Shown here: piece after piece, positions 25,603 to 33,701 of the stretch
How the letters are laid out: the number at the start of each line of letters is the position of its first letter
How positions within the stretch are numbered: position 1 is the stretch's first letter
Assembly: GCF_015207255.1 (NCBI RefSeq)
Contig: NZ_JADEXG010000056.1
Span: forward strand, 1 to 35,656
Direction of reading: 5' to 3'
Origin: Vasconcelosia minhoensis LEGE 07310
GTDB lineage: Bacteria; Cyanobacteriota; Cyanobacteriia; Phormidesmidales; Phormidesmidaceae
DNA: 35,656 nt
Translations under genes and position numbers: made by a program
Notes under the pieces: generated by a model
Database searches by the model: none
Seen by the model: the letters and a program-made list of their open reading frames with translations, nothing else
Told to the model about the DNA's origin: nothing

Positions 25603-26262
25603 ATGCACATCCAATTTTGGGTTGATTCGTGGAATGCCGGGGGACACAAAACCAGCTTTCATCGTCAGGATGTTCATCCCTACGTGCTAAAGTATCTAAC
25701 CCCAGAAGTACTGCGCGACAAGCGGGTACTGGTTCCCCTGTGTGGCAAAAGCGTCGATATGATCTACTTTCGCGAGCATGCAGCTCAGGTGATTGGGGTA
25801 GAGCTAGTAGAAAAAGCGATTTTAGAGTTCTTTGCAGAACATCAGATTCCATTCACCCGCCGGGGAGCTCGTTTTGAGGCCGATCGCCTGACTATTATTT
25901 GTAATAATTTCTTTAGTCTTAACCGGGTAGATATTGGACCGATTGACTGGATTTATGACCGTGCTGCCTTGGTCGCTTTGCCCCTGCCCCTGAGGCAGCA
26001 GTACGTTTGCCAGGTTGACAAACTGCTGCCCGTTGGTGGACAGCAGTTTGTCAATACGCTAGAGTACTTTCCGCGGTTGGAGACGCCCCCCTTTAGCATT
26101 GCCCCAGACGAAGTTGCGGCATATTACTGCGGCAATCACAGTATCTGTCATTTGGAACAGCCCACCCTGCCTGGCCATGGGATGGTACGCAAGTTTGGCC
26201 TGAATTTTCTCAAAGAGCATGGGTTTTTACTCACTAAGTGCAGCGAAACCGCTATTTCCTGA
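25603..26262 (+). CDS. TPMT-family SAM-dependent methyltransferase
   Basis: This 219-residue protein has the thiopurine S-methyltransferase pattern: FWVDSWNAGGHKTSFHRQDVHPYVLKYL, the SAM-binding stretch VLVPLCGKSVDMIYFREHAAQVIGVELVEKAILEFF, FFSLNRVDIGPIDWIYDRAALVALP and a C-terminal MVRKFGLNFLKEHGF. Bacterial relatives methylate thiols, tellurite or selenium compounds, or make methyl halides; the substrate here is unknown. The ATG at 25603 has GGAG upstream (TATGGAGTGAATCATC). S-adenosylmethionine synthase lies 136 bp downstream on the same strand, which would supply its cofactor, but a common transcript is not proven. Confidence 0.85.
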   Translation: MHIQFWVDSWNAGGHKTSFHRQDVHPYVLKYLTPEVLRDKRVLVPLCGKSVDMIYFREHAAQVIGVELVEKAILEFFAEHQIPFTRRGARFEADRLTIICNNFFSLNRVDIGPIDWIYDRAALVALPLPLRQQYVCQVDKLLPVGGQQFVNTLEYFPRLETPPFSIAPDEVAAYYCGNHSICHLEQPTLPGHGMVRKFGLNFLKEHGFLLTKCSETAIS

Positions 26263-26397
26263 GCAGGCTTTGGGGCTATTTTGATTTCATCACTGCCGCA
26301 ATTAGTCGCTCAAGCATTGCACCTATCATGTAGGCTTGAAAGGAGCTAAAATTGCCTAACTTTTCGCTTGCCAATTATTTTTTAGGAGCCTCTGCCC

Positions 26398-27663
26398 TTG
26401 TCTCGCCGGTACCTATTTACGTCGGAGTCTGTTACAGAAGGACATCCTGATAAGATATGCGACCAGATATCAGACACGATCGTAGATACACTGCTGTCGC
26501 TCGATCCTGAAAGCCGGGTGGCAGCAGAAGTCGTGGTCAATACCGGGCTGGTTCTGATTACCGGTGAGATTTCGTCGAAGGCACAGGTCAATTTTGTCAA
26601 GCTGGCCCGCCAGAAAATTGCGGAGATTGGCTATATCGATCCGACCAATAACGGATTTTCAGCTGATAGCTGCTCGGTGATGGTCGCGCTCGACGAGCAG
26701 TCCCCTGATATTGCCCAGGGCGTGGATCAGGCCCACGAGGCCCGCGATCGCGATAGCGATGAGGCCCTCGACGCGGTTGGCGCCGGCGATCAGGGCATTA
26801 TGTTTGGCTTTGCCTGCGATGAGACGCCCGTTCTGATGCCGCTACCCATCTGCCTGGCCCACCGGATTTCTCAGCAGCTGTCGATGGCCCGCAAACGTGG
26901 CGAGCTGCCTTACTTGGGACCTGATGGCAAAACCCAAGTCACCGTGCTCTACGAAGACGGTCAGCCCGTTGGGATTGATACCATTCTGGTTTCGACCCAG
27001 CATGCACCCAGCATTGACGGCGTTACTGACGACGCAGCCGTGCAAATGCGCATTCGCAAAGATCTTTGGGGCTCGGTGGTACTGCCTAGTTTCGATGGCC
27101 TCAATGTTCAGCCCGACAGCGATACGCGCTTTTTGGTCAACCCCACTGGCAAGTTTGTGATCGGCGGGCCGCAGGGCGATTCGGGCCTCACGGGGCGAAA
27201 AATCATTGTCGATACCTATGGCGGCTATTCTCGCCACGGCGGCGGCGCGTTTTCTGGAAAAGATCCGACTAAGGTCGATCGCAGTGCGGCCTATGCCTGC
27301 CGCTATGTGGCTAAAAATATTGTGGCCGCGGGCCTGGCCCAAAAATGCGAGGTGCAGCTCAGTTACGCCATCGGCGTTGCCCGGCCGGTCAGCATTTTTG
27401 TAGAGACTTTTGGCACCGGCCAGATATCTGACGAAAAGCTTTTGGAGCTGGTGCGTCAGCATTTTGAGCTAAGGCCGGCGGGCATTATCCAGACGTTTAA
27501 TCTGCAAAAGCTGCCGGCTGAAAGGAACGGCCGCTTTTACCAGGAAATCGCCGCCTATGGCCATTTTGGTCGCTCCGACGTCAGTCTGCCCTGGGAGCAA
27601 ACAGACAAAGCAGAGACCCTGAAGCGGGCTGCGGCAGAATCGTTTGCGAGTGTAAAGCGCTGA
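26398..27663 (+). CDS. metK: S-adenosylmethionine synthase
   Basis: This 421-residue enzyme makes S-adenosylmethionine from methionine and ATP. Signatures in order: [20 protein letters not shown] at the N-terminus, the hexapeptide region [16 protein letters not shown] (about 128-143), and [38 protein letters not shown] (about 276-313), with metal- and phosphate-binding Asp and Lys residues intact. The start is TTG at 26398, which gives the usual cyanobacterial [20 protein letters not shown] lies about 11 nt upstream. The aldehyde dehydrogenase gene follows with a single-nucleotide gap. Confidence 0.97.
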   Translation: MSRRYLFTSESVTEGHPDKICDQISDTIVDTLLSLDPESRVAAEVVVNTGLVLITGEISSKAQVNFVKLARQKIAEIGYIDPTNNGFSADSCSVMVALDEQSPDIAQGVDQAHEARDRDSDEALDAVGAGDQGIMFGFACDETPVLMPLPICLAHRISQQLSMARKRGELPYLGPDGKTQVTVLYEDGQPVGIDTILVSTQHAPSIDGVTDDAAVQMRIRKDLWGSVVLPSFDGLNVQPDSDTRFLVNPTGKFVIGGPQGDSGLTGRKIIVDTYGGYSRHGGGAFSGKDPTKVDRSAAYACRYVAKNIVAAGLAQKCEVQLSYAIGVARPVSIFVETFGTGQISDEKLLELVRQHFELRPAGIIQTFNLQKLPAERNGRFYQEIAAYGHFGRSDVSLPWEQTDKAETLKRAAAESFASVKR

Positions 27664-27664
27664 C

Positions 27665-29029
27665 GTGGGGCAGATGGGGGCGACCCTGACAGCCGGTCAG
27701 CGGCAGTTTTTTGCGACTGGTGAAACGCGATCGCGTGCCTTTCGCCAGACCCAGCTCAGCCGACTGAAAGCGGCCATCCTCGACTACCAGGCTGAGATTC
27801 TCGCCGCCCTACGCGCCGACCTGCGCAAGCCTGATTTCGAAACCTACGCGACTGAGCTCTCGGTCGTCGGCGATATCGACTACGCGCTTAAGCACCTGAA
27901 GGGCTGGATGCGACCCAGCCGGGTGAGCGTGCCGCTGACGCTTCAGCCCGCTGCCGGGCAGGTGCGTTCTGAGCCGCTGGGGGTTGTGCTGATTATTAGC
28001 CCGTGGAACTATCCCTTTCAGCTGTCGATTTCACCGCTGGTAAGCGCGATCGCGGCGGGTAACTGCGCCATTCTCAAGCCGTCTGAAATTGCGCCGCAGA
28101 CCTCAGCGGCGCTGGCACATTTGATTCAGTCAACCTTCCCGAATGACTTCATCGCCGTCGCTGAGGGCGGGGTTGAGACCAGCCAGGCCCTGCTATCGGA
28201 ATCCTTTGACCATATTTTCTTTACCGGCGGTGCCCAGATTGGCAAACGGGTGATGCAGGCAGCGGCTGAGCATCTGACGCCGGTGACGCTAGAGCTCGGC
28301 GGTAAAAGTCCCTGCATGGTCACAGCCGATGCCGATATTCAAACTGCGGCGCGGCGGATCATCTGGGGCAAGGGAATCAATGCCGGGCAGAGCTGTATTG
28401 CGCCGGACTATCTACTTGTTCAGCAGGCAGTCAAAGCGCCGCTGCTCCAGGCCATGCAGCAGGCAATCGTCGATTTCTTTGGCGAGGATAGAGCCCAGAG
28501 CCCCGACTATGGGCGGATTATTAGCGATCGCCATTTCCAGCGGCTATGTCAGCTGATGGAGGGCGATATTGTGGCCGGTGGCCAGGCTGACGCAGCTGAG
28601 CGCTATATCGATCTGACGCTGATTGACGCTTCGCCAGAGGCCGCCGTCATGCAGGAAGAGATTTTCGGCCCAATCTTGCCGGTGCTGTCCTACGAGCAGC
28701 TGACAGACGCGATCGCGTTCGTCAATACTCGTCCGAAACCCTTGGCGCTCTATTGCTTTACAACGAATGCGGCCGAACAGGAACGGGTCTTGAATGAAAC
28801 GACTTCGGGCAGCCTGTGTTTCAACGAAACGATGAGCCAATACGCCGTCCCCGACTTTCCCTTTGGCGGCGTTGGCGCTAGCGGCATGGGTCGAGCCCAT
28901 GGCAAAGCAGGCTTTGATACCTTTTCCTATACGCGCAGCGTGCTCAAGAAGCCCAACTGGCTAGACCTGCCGCTGCGCTATCCGCCATACAAAAATAAGC
29001 TGAGTTTGCTCAAAAAGCTGCTGAAGTAG
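27665..29029 (+). CDS. Aldehyde dehydrogenase
   Basis: This is a 454-residue NAD(P)-dependent aldehyde dehydrogenase of the short, class-3-like type. SPWNYPFQLSISPLVSAIAAGNCAILKPSEIAP contains the oxyanion Asn, VTLELGGKSPCMV the general-base Glu, and GINAGQSCIAPDYLLV the catalytic Cys; EEIFGPILPVL and FPFGGVGASGMGRAHGKAGFDTFSYTRSVLKK complete the fold. Class-3-like cyanobacterial homologues (the Synechocystis slr0091 type) oxidise apocarotenals and fatty aldehydes; which applies here is not decided by sequence. The start is GTG at 27665, one nucleotide after the metK stop; an ATG at 27674 is an alternative. The Lys/Leu-rich C-terminus (KNKLSLLKKLLK) could attach to membrane. Confidence 0.92.
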   Translation: MGQMGATLTAGQRQFFATGETRSRAFRQTQLSRLKAAILDYQAEILAALRADLRKPDFETYATELSVVGDIDYALKHLKGWMRPSRVSVPLTLQPAAGQVRSEPLGVVLIISPWNYPFQLSISPLVSAIAAGNCAILKPSEIAPQTSAALAHLIQSTFPNDFIAVAEGGVETSQALLSESFDHIFFTGGAQIGKRVMQAAAEHLTPVTLELGGKSPCMVTADADIQTAARRIIWGKGINAGQSCIAPDYLLVQQAVKAPLLQAMQQAIVDFFGEDRAQSPDYGRIISDRHFQRLCQLMEGDIVAGGQADAAERYIDLTLIDASPEAAVMQEEIFGPILPVLSYEQLTDAIAFVNTRPKPLALYCFTTNAAEQERVLNETTSGSLCFNETMSQYAVPDFPFGGVGASGMGRAHGKAGFDTFSYTRSVLKKPNWLDLPLRYPPYKNKLSLLKKLLK

Positions 29030-29051
29030 CGAGATAGTGCTCTAACAGCAA

Positions 29052-29105
29052 ACCGCTCACGCTGACAGAATTCCCTTGGGAACCCTCTGGGTCAGCGTGA
29101 GCGGT
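29052..29105. terminator. 15-bp perfect inverted repeat between convergent genes
   Basis: ACCGCTCACGCTGAC (29052-29066) is perfectly complementary to GTCAGCGTGAGCGGT (29091-29105), with a 24-nt loop that includes a smaller TTCCC/GGGAA pairing. It lies between the aldehyde dehydrogenase and peroxiredoxin stops. No T-run follows on either strand, so it is a strong structure but not a standard intrinsic terminator. Confidence 0.7.
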
Positions 29106-29140
29106 GAATCCGGCGAGCGGACAGCGCCTACTGGCTCGGT

Positions 29141-29776
29141 CTATTTGTTCGGCTGAGGCGTCATGCGCAGGTAGGGCTTAACTTCCGTGACGCCTTTCGG
29201 AAACTTCTTCTTCGCTTCCTCGGTAGGGATCGTTGGTGATACGACGACGTCTTCACCCTCCTGCCAGTTAACCGGCGTGGCGACGCTGTAGTTGTCAGTG
29301 AGCTGAAGCGAGTCAATCGTCCGCAAAATTTCTAAGAAATTGCGACCGGTGCTAGGCGGATAGGTAATCGTCAGCCGCAGCTTTTTCTCGGGGTCGATCA
29401 CAAATACGGTGCGCACCGTCACCTTGTCATTGGAGTTGGGGTGAATCATGCCGTAGAGGTCAGACACCTTTTTGTCTGAGTCAGCGATGATCGGATAGTT
29501 GACGTTGGTCTTTTGAGTTTCGTTAATATCGCTAATCCAGCCCTGGTGAGAGTCAGCATTATCAACGCTGAGGGCAATCACTTTGGCATTGCGCTGCTCA
29601 AAGTCAGACTTGAGCCGAGCGACTTCGCCCAGTTCCGTCGTGCAGACGGGGGTATAGTCAGCCGGGTGAGAGAAAAGGACGACCCAGCTGTCGCCAGCCC
29701 AGTCATAGAAGTTAATTTCGCCCTCGGAGGACTGCTGCGTAAAATTTGGGACGGTGTCCCCTAGCTGGAGTACCAT
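29141..29776 (-). CDS. 1-Cys peroxiredoxin (Prx6 type)
   Basis: This 211-residue thiol peroxidase reduces H2O2 and organic hydroperoxides. The peroxidatic Cys is C45 in SHPADYTPVCTTELG, with the catalytic Thr at 42. The C-terminal extension YPPSTGRNFLEILRTIDSLQLTDNYSVATPVNWQ, then KKKFPKGVTEVKPYLRMTPQP is characteristic of the Prx6 group, which lacks the usual resolving Cys. I start at the ATG at 29776 (MVLQLGDTVPNF) because AAAGGAG sits about 7 nt upstream; the open frame to 29806 is non-conserved. Confidence 0.95.
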   Translation of the reverse strand: MVLQLGDTVPNFTQQSSEGEINFYDWAGDSWVVLFSHPADYTPVCTTELGEVARLKSDFEQRNAKVIALSVDNADSHQGWISDINETQKTNVNYPIIADSDKKVSDLYGMIHPNSNDKVTVRTVFVIDPEKKLRLTITYPPSTGRNFLEILRTIDSLQLTDNYSVATPVNWQEGEDVVVSPTIPTEEAKKKFPKGVTEVKPYLRMTPQPNK

Positions 29777-30026
29777 GATCAAGCTCCTTTGGTTCTTTGT
29801 ACTCATTTCGATTGGGTGTTCAGTTGGATACTGAGATAGCTCAGCACATCACTCCATCTGATATCTTCACATAAACCCCGGTTTCCCGATAGGTGTTTAG
29901 TAGATTCTTTAATAATCGTAGCGTGACAGGGCAAGATCGCCCAGCTTGTCTTTAGATATAGGACGGGCAACAGGGTTTCCTCTATCATGCGACTATCAAG
30001 CAATTGCAGACGCTAGGACGGATTCC

Positions 30027-30728
30027 ATGGCAGAGACAACGGGTAAGGTGCTTCTGGTCGATGATGAACCCGGCTTGCGCGAAGCGGTTCAGGCCTATTT
30101 AGAAGACAGCGGCTTTACCGTACAGGTGGCGAGTAATGCTACCGAGGGGTGGGAACTGCTCCAGCAGGCGACACCCGACGTGGTGATTTCCGACATCATG
30201 ATGCCGCAGGTCGATGGCTACCAGTTTCTCAAGCAGATGCGCGAGGACGTGCGCTTTCAAGCCTTGCCAGTAATATTTTTGACGGCGCGGGGGATGACGA
30301 GCGATCGCATTCAGGGCTACCAAGCCGGAGCCGATGCCTACCTGCCAAAGCCGTTTGATCCAGAAGAGCTAGTCGCGATCGTCACCAGCCAGATCGAACG
30401 CCGCGCTGCCCAGTCGCCCGACCCTGAGACGGCACCCGATATTGCGACGATGGCTCGCCAGATCGAAGAGATCAAGGCGCTACTGACCCAGCGAGGCAGT
30501 CTGATTAAGTCGGCAGTCAGCCCGATCAAGATCGACTTTACCCCCCGTGAGCAAGATGTGCTTGATCTGGTTTCTGAGGGCTTGATGAATAAGGAAATTG
30601 CCAGTCGGCTAGGAACCACCGTCCGCAATGTCGAAAAGTACGTCAGCCGCCTGTTTGGCAAGACCGGAACCAACAGCCGCACAGAGCTGGTTCGGTATGC
30701 GCTAGAGCATGGCCTCATCACCGGCTAG
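30027..30728 (+). CDS. NarL-type response regulator (Ycf29-like)
   Basis: This is a 233-residue regulator. The receiver has VDDE (11-14), phospho-acceptor D56 in VVISDIMMPQVDGYQF, Thr in FLTARG and Lys in LPKPFDPEE. A linker with IDFTPREQDVLDLVSEGLMNKEIASRLGTTVRNVEKYVSRLFGKTGTNSRTELVRYALEHG forms the LuxR-type HTH at about residues 165-230. Orthologues resemble the plastid ycf29 product of red algae, whose function is unclear. I chose the ATG at 30027 with TAGGACGG upstream; an open frame extends to a TTG at 29946. No kinase is adjacent. It precedes the HtrA-type protease gene by 200 bp. Confidence 0.9.
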   Translation: MAETTGKVLLVDDEPGLREAVQAYLEDSGFTVQVASNATEGWELLQQATPDVVISDIMMPQVDGYQFLKQMREDVRFQALPVIFLTARGMTSDRIQGYQAGADAYLPKPFDPEELVAIVTSQIERRAAQSPDPETAPDIATMARQIEEIKALLTQRGSLIKSAVSPIKIDFTPREQDVLDLVSEGLMNKEIASRLGTTVRNVEKYVSRLFGKTGTNSRTELVRYALEHGLITG

Positions 30729-30929
30729 TTAGCGTCACTGCTCCATTGCAAGATAGGCATATTTGCAAATAGCAGCGTTCTAGAGCTTTCAAACCTTACT
30801 AGTTCTGATGCTTAGGGATGGCAGTGCGTAAGGCCTAGGCTAAAATATTTCATGTTAACGTAATCGGACTGTCATAGCCCTGTCAAACAGGCCTTTTATA
30901 GTGAGCGTAGTGACTCAAAGTAAGGATCT

Positions 30930-32147
30930 ATGACAGTAACTTCTGAATCGTCTCATCGGAGTAACCGATTAGGCCAGCGAGCGGTCTCTTCGCTGGCGCT
31001 TGTACTGCTAGGGGCTGGTGCCGCTACGGCCGGTTCCTACCTGGTTGAGGAGCGATCGCTCTCATCGTCAACCCCTATTGCCGATACTGCTGCTGTCAGC
31101 TCGACGACCCCAGTGGGCGGTCTGGTTGCTTTAGACAATGCCGACTCGATTGCTTCAGTCGTTGAGGCTGTCGGCCCTGCTGTCGTGCGAATCAACGCTT
31201 CACGCACGGTTTCGCAGCAGCTGCCAGAGGCGTTTGAGCAACCCTTCTTCCGTCAGTTTTTTGGCGAGGGGGCGACACCGCCCGCTGAGCGAGTGGAGCA
31301 GGGCGTTGGTTCTGGCTTTATTGTGGGTGAAGACGGTCGGATTATTACCAATGCCCATGTCGTTGCCGGGGCCGACATGGTCGAGGTGACGCTCAAGGAC
31401 GGGCGGACCCTCCAAGGCGAAGTGCTCGGTAGCGATCCGGTGACGGATGTTGCAGTCATTCAGGTCGAGGCGACGGATTTACCTACGTTGGCATCGAGTT
31501 CGGCAGAGCTGCGGCCTGGAGAACTCGCGATCGCAATTGGCAATCCGCTCGGCCTTGACAATACCGTCACCGTTGGCATCGTCAGCGCCACAGGGCGCAC
31601 CAGCGGACAGATTGGCGCTCCTGACAAGCGAGTAGACTTTATCCAGACCGACGCAGCGATTAACCCTGGCAACTCCGGCGGGCCATTGCTGAACGGCCGT
31701 GGCGAGGTGATTGGGATGAATACCGCCATTATCAACGGGGCTCAGGGTTTGGGATTTGCCATTCCCATCGCCGATGTCGAGCGCATCGCCGACCAGCTAG
31801 CGACGACCGGAAAAGTAGACCATCCCTACATCGGCATTCAAATGCTAACCCTATCGCCGGAGGTGAAGGCAAATCTCAATAGCGATCCCAATAGCGGTCT
31901 GACAGTAGATGCCGACTCGGGCGTGCTGATCGGTCGAGTCATGCCCAATTCGCCAGCAGCAGCGGCGGGCCTGCGGGCCGGTGATGTGATTCGTTCGGTG
32001 AATGACCAGCCGATTACCGATGCTGCTGAAGTTCAGCAGCAGGTGGAGGCCAGCGGCCTAGACCGAACGCTACAGGTGGAGGTGCAGCGCGGTGAGCGGA
32101 CGCAGACCATTCGAGTCCAGCCTGAACCGCTGCCGACAGATCTGTAA
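30930..32147 (+). CDS. HtrA/Deg-family serine protease with PDZ domain
   Basis: This 405-residue envelope or lumenal protease begins with a basic segment and one hydrophobic segment (AVSSLALVLLGAGAATAGSYLVEE) that serves as a signal or anchor. The trypsin-like domain spans about residues 75-290, with the triad His in TNAHVVAGADMVEV, Asp in DPVTDVAVIQVEA and Ser in INPGNSGGPLLNGRGEVIG. One PDZ domain follows at about 300-400 (GVLIGRVMPNSPAAAAGLRAGDVIRSVNDQPI). Cyanobacteria carry three such paralogues (HtrA, HhoA, HhoB), important under heat and light stress; which one this is cannot be settled by eye. TAAGGATC lies before the ATG. Confidence 0.93.
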   Translation: MTVTSESSHRSNRLGQRAVSSLALVLLGAGAATAGSYLVEERSLSSSTPIADTAAVSSTTPVGGLVALDNADSIASVVEAVGPAVVRINASRTVSQQLPEAFEQPFFRQFFGEGATPPAERVEQGVGSGFIVGEDGRIITNAHVVAGADMVEVTLKDGRTLQGEVLGSDPVTDVAVIQVEATDLPTLASSSAELRPGELAIAIGNPLGLDNTVTVGIVSATGRTSGQIGAPDKRVDFIQTDAAINPGNSGGPLLNGRGEVIGMNTAIINGAQGLGFAIPIADVERIADQLATTGKVDHPYIGIQMLTLSPEVKANLNSDPNSGLTVDADSGVLIGRVMPNSPAAAAGLRAGDVIRSVNDQPITDAAEVQQQVEASGLDRTLQVEVQRGERTQTIRVQPEPLPTDL

Positions 32148-32159
32148 AGTAGTTCGAGC

Positions 32160-32208
32160 CTAGGGCTAAGGAAATCGGCCCTGACCGAACCGATTTCTTT
32201 AGCCCTAG
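32160..32208. terminator. 19-bp hairpin between htrA-type gene and ABC permease
   Basis: The arms 32160-32178 and 32190-32208 pair over 19 positions with a single G-T pair and an 11-nt loop. The right arm contains the stop codon of the convergent permease gene. There is no long T-run on either side. It is a very stable structure and probably the shared 3' boundary. Confidence 0.75.
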
Positions 32209-32996
32209 CTAGAGGCGCTAGTGTAAAACCGCAGGGCGTACTGCCAAAACCACTTGGACAGCTGGAGCAGCGCGATCGCGAGCACCGCCGAGCCGATCAG
32301 CCAGGGTACCTCGGTGCGTTGGAGCATCATCTGCGCGGGAACCGTGGTCAGAAAGGCGACTGGAATCACAAAGGTGAAAAAAATCCGGTAGGCCGCTGGA
32401 TAGCCCACGATCGGAAAGCGCCCCGCCTCTAGCAGCCCGCGCAGGACTTCAGTGACGTTATAGATTTTGACAAACCAGATGCTAGTCGCGCCTAGCATAA
32501 ACCAGAGACTGTAGAGGCTGGCAATGCCAAATAGCAGCGGTGGTACCAGGGCAAGATACGCGCTGGACGAAAGCCCTAACCGCGAGCCTGCATAGACAAT
32601 AATCACTAGCCCAAAGAATAGATCGGGCAGACCCCAGGGCGAAACCGTGCGGGTAGATAGCCAAAACTGGGAGCTGATTGGCTTGAGTAAGACAAAGTCG
32701 AGGGTCCCCTGCTGCACGTGATCCACAATTTTATTCAGGTTGGGTACTAAAAAAGTTGCCGAAACCCCTTGCAACAGGGTGAACACGCCTAGCACAATCA
32801 GCGCTTCTTCCCAGCTCCAGTCCTGAAACTCATACCCGGTGCGATAGAACAGGAAAAGCCCAAATAGGTTGCCTGCCAGGCCGCCCAGGCTGCTGAGTCC
32901 GGCAATCACAAAGTTTAGACGGTACTCTAGCTCAGCCGCGATCGCGACCGACCAAAATAGCTTAAGTACTCGAAAATAGCGCCCTAACTGCGACAT
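32205..32996 (-). CDS. ABC-2 type exporter permease (second permease of the operon)
   Basis: This 263-residue membrane protein has about six hydrophobic helices, belonging to the COG3694-like group (LFWSVAIAAELEYRLNFVIAGLSSLGGLAGNLFGLFLFY at the start; QGTLDFVLLKPISSQFWLSTRTVSPWGLPDLFFG in the middle). Such proteins pair with a COG4587-like permease and a COG4586-like ATPase in one operon; both are present upstream here (33702-34526 and 34526-35464). The substrate is unknown. The ATG at 32996 is preceded by AGGAAATTCG. It is separated from the other permease by a toxin-antitoxin pair, an unusual arrangement. Confidence 0.88.
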   Translation of the reverse strand: MSQLGRYFRVLKLFWSVAIAAELEYRLNFVIAGLSSLGGLAGNLFGLFLFYRTGYEFQDWSWEEALIVLGVFTLLQGVSATFLVPNLNKIVDHVQQGTLDFVLLKPISSQFWLSTRTVSPWGLPDLFFGLVIIVYAGSRLGLSSSAYLALVPPLLFGIASLYSLWFMLGATSIWFVKIYNVTEVLRGLLEAGRFPIVGYPAAYRIFFTFVIPVAFLTTVPAQMMLQRTEVPWLIGSAVLAIALLQLSKWFWQYALRFYTSASS

Positions 32997-33057
32997 CGAA
33001 TTTCCTACTTAGTTTGTCCTGCCATCGGAAAACTGAACGGCGATCGCGATTTCGGCA

Positions 33058-33327
33058 TCATAGGCGCTTCAGCAATTCATCGTACTCAGAATGAGTTCCA
33101 ATCCAGAACCAGTAAATATGATTTTCCTCCAGCAGCCCTAATGCCCTGTAATTGAGACTGATACGAACTGAATAAATGAGCTGACGTTGACTGACTCGTT
33201 TGAACTGAAGGCTTCGGTGATATGGCTTATTTCTCCATAGAGCATAGGCTTTGTTAGCCTCTTCTCGCACTGAAATGGGCAACTGACTGAGCCGCTTACG
33301 AAAGTTTTGGGTAGTGCTCGACTTCAC
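33058..33327 (-). CDS. RelE/ParE-superfamily toxin
   Basis: This 89-residue basic protein has the RelE/ParE fold pattern: an N-terminal helix pair (TTQNFRKRLSQLPISVREEANKAYALWRNKPYHRSLQFKRV), then strands YSVRISLNYRALGLLEENHIYWFWIGTHSEYDELLKRL, in which SVRISLNYRALG and FWIGTHSEYDELL are the usual signature blocks. Members cleave mRNA on ribosomes (RelE) or poison gyrase (ParE); sequence alone does not say which. The start is GTG at 33327, overlapping the antitoxin stop as GTGA, so translation is coupled. Confidence 0.88.
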   Translation of the reverse strand: MKSSTTQNFRKRLSQLPISVREEANKAYALWRNKPYHRSLQFKRVSQRQLIYSVRISLNYRALGLLEENHIYWFWIGTHSEYDELLKRL

Positions 33328-33554
33328 TTCTCGATGGGAAAAATTTCATCCAGCGGAAAGACTTTGTCTGTCAAAATTTCCTGCCGCACTGTAGCAGCCA
33401 GGTTTTCCCACTGAGCGTCTGTCGTCGCTTCAAAGCGAGTCTGCCAAGCCTGCTCGTCTTCTAACTCAGCCAGGAGTCGGGTTGCGATCTCATCCTGCTG
33501 CTCGTCCGATAGCTTTGCAACCTGTGCTATGGCCTGTTGAAGGAGTTCAGTCAT
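33324..33554 (-). CDS. Antitoxin of the RelE/ParE-type pair
   Basis: This 76-residue acidic protein (MTELLQQAIAQVAKLSDEQQ, DEIATRLLAELEDEQAWQ, WENLAATVRQEILTDKVFPLDEIFP) has an N-terminal helical part and a C-terminal tail that would wrap the toxin. It is not a classical MazE or RHH protein by sequence, but the order, the 4-nt GTGA overlap and the small size make the role clear. The ATG at 33554 follows AGGAAC. The pair lies between two ABC-2 permease genes on the same strand. Confidence 0.8.
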   Translation of the reverse strand: MTELLQQAIAQVAKLSDEQQDEIATRLLAELEDEQAWQTRFEATTDAQWENLAATVRQEILTDKVFPLDEIFPIEK

Positions 33555-33574
33555 AGTTCCTGATAGCCGTCATA

Positions 33575-33697
33575 CTATGCCAATAGTCTAGCTATTTTGT
33601 AGCCTTGAGCAACTATAGCCCGTTTAGCCTGACCGTTATCACCAGCTAGGAGCTCGTCTTCAGAATTCTGTTTAGGAGCAGAAGGCATTTTGCTCAT
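33575..33697 (-). CDS. Possible 40-residue small ORF upstream of the antitoxin
   Basis: The frame starts ATG at 33697, four bases after the permease stop, with GGGAG upstream, and encodes MSKMPSAPKQNSEDELLAGD then NGQAKRAIVAQGYKIARLLA. It ends at a TAG at 33575-33577, 20 bp before the antitoxin start. It is rich in polar residues and matches no family I know. It may be a leader peptide, a remnant or chance. Confidence 0.25.
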   Translation of the reverse strand: MSKMPSAPKQNSEDELLAGDNGQAKRAIVAQGYKIARLLA

Positions 33698-33701
33698 CAA
33701 C

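Noticed and set aside
26263-26397. Possible SAM riboswitch before metK
   Set aside because: The 135-bp gap shows no SAM aptamer core that I can recognise, and no terminator-antiterminator pair; cyanobacterial metK is not known to me to use one.
26842-27462. 206-codon minus-strand frame inside metK
   Set aside because: Antisense shadow of a highly conserved gene.
29803-30003. 66-codon minus-strand frame upstream of the peroxiredoxin gene
   Set aside because: No recognisable domain, no ribosome site, and it occupies the peroxiredoxin promoter region.
30870-30900. Small CCTGT/ACAGG hairpin before the htrA-type gene as a terminator
   Set aside because: Only 5 bp with a 3-nt loop and a short T-run, about 150 bp after the regulator; too weak to call.
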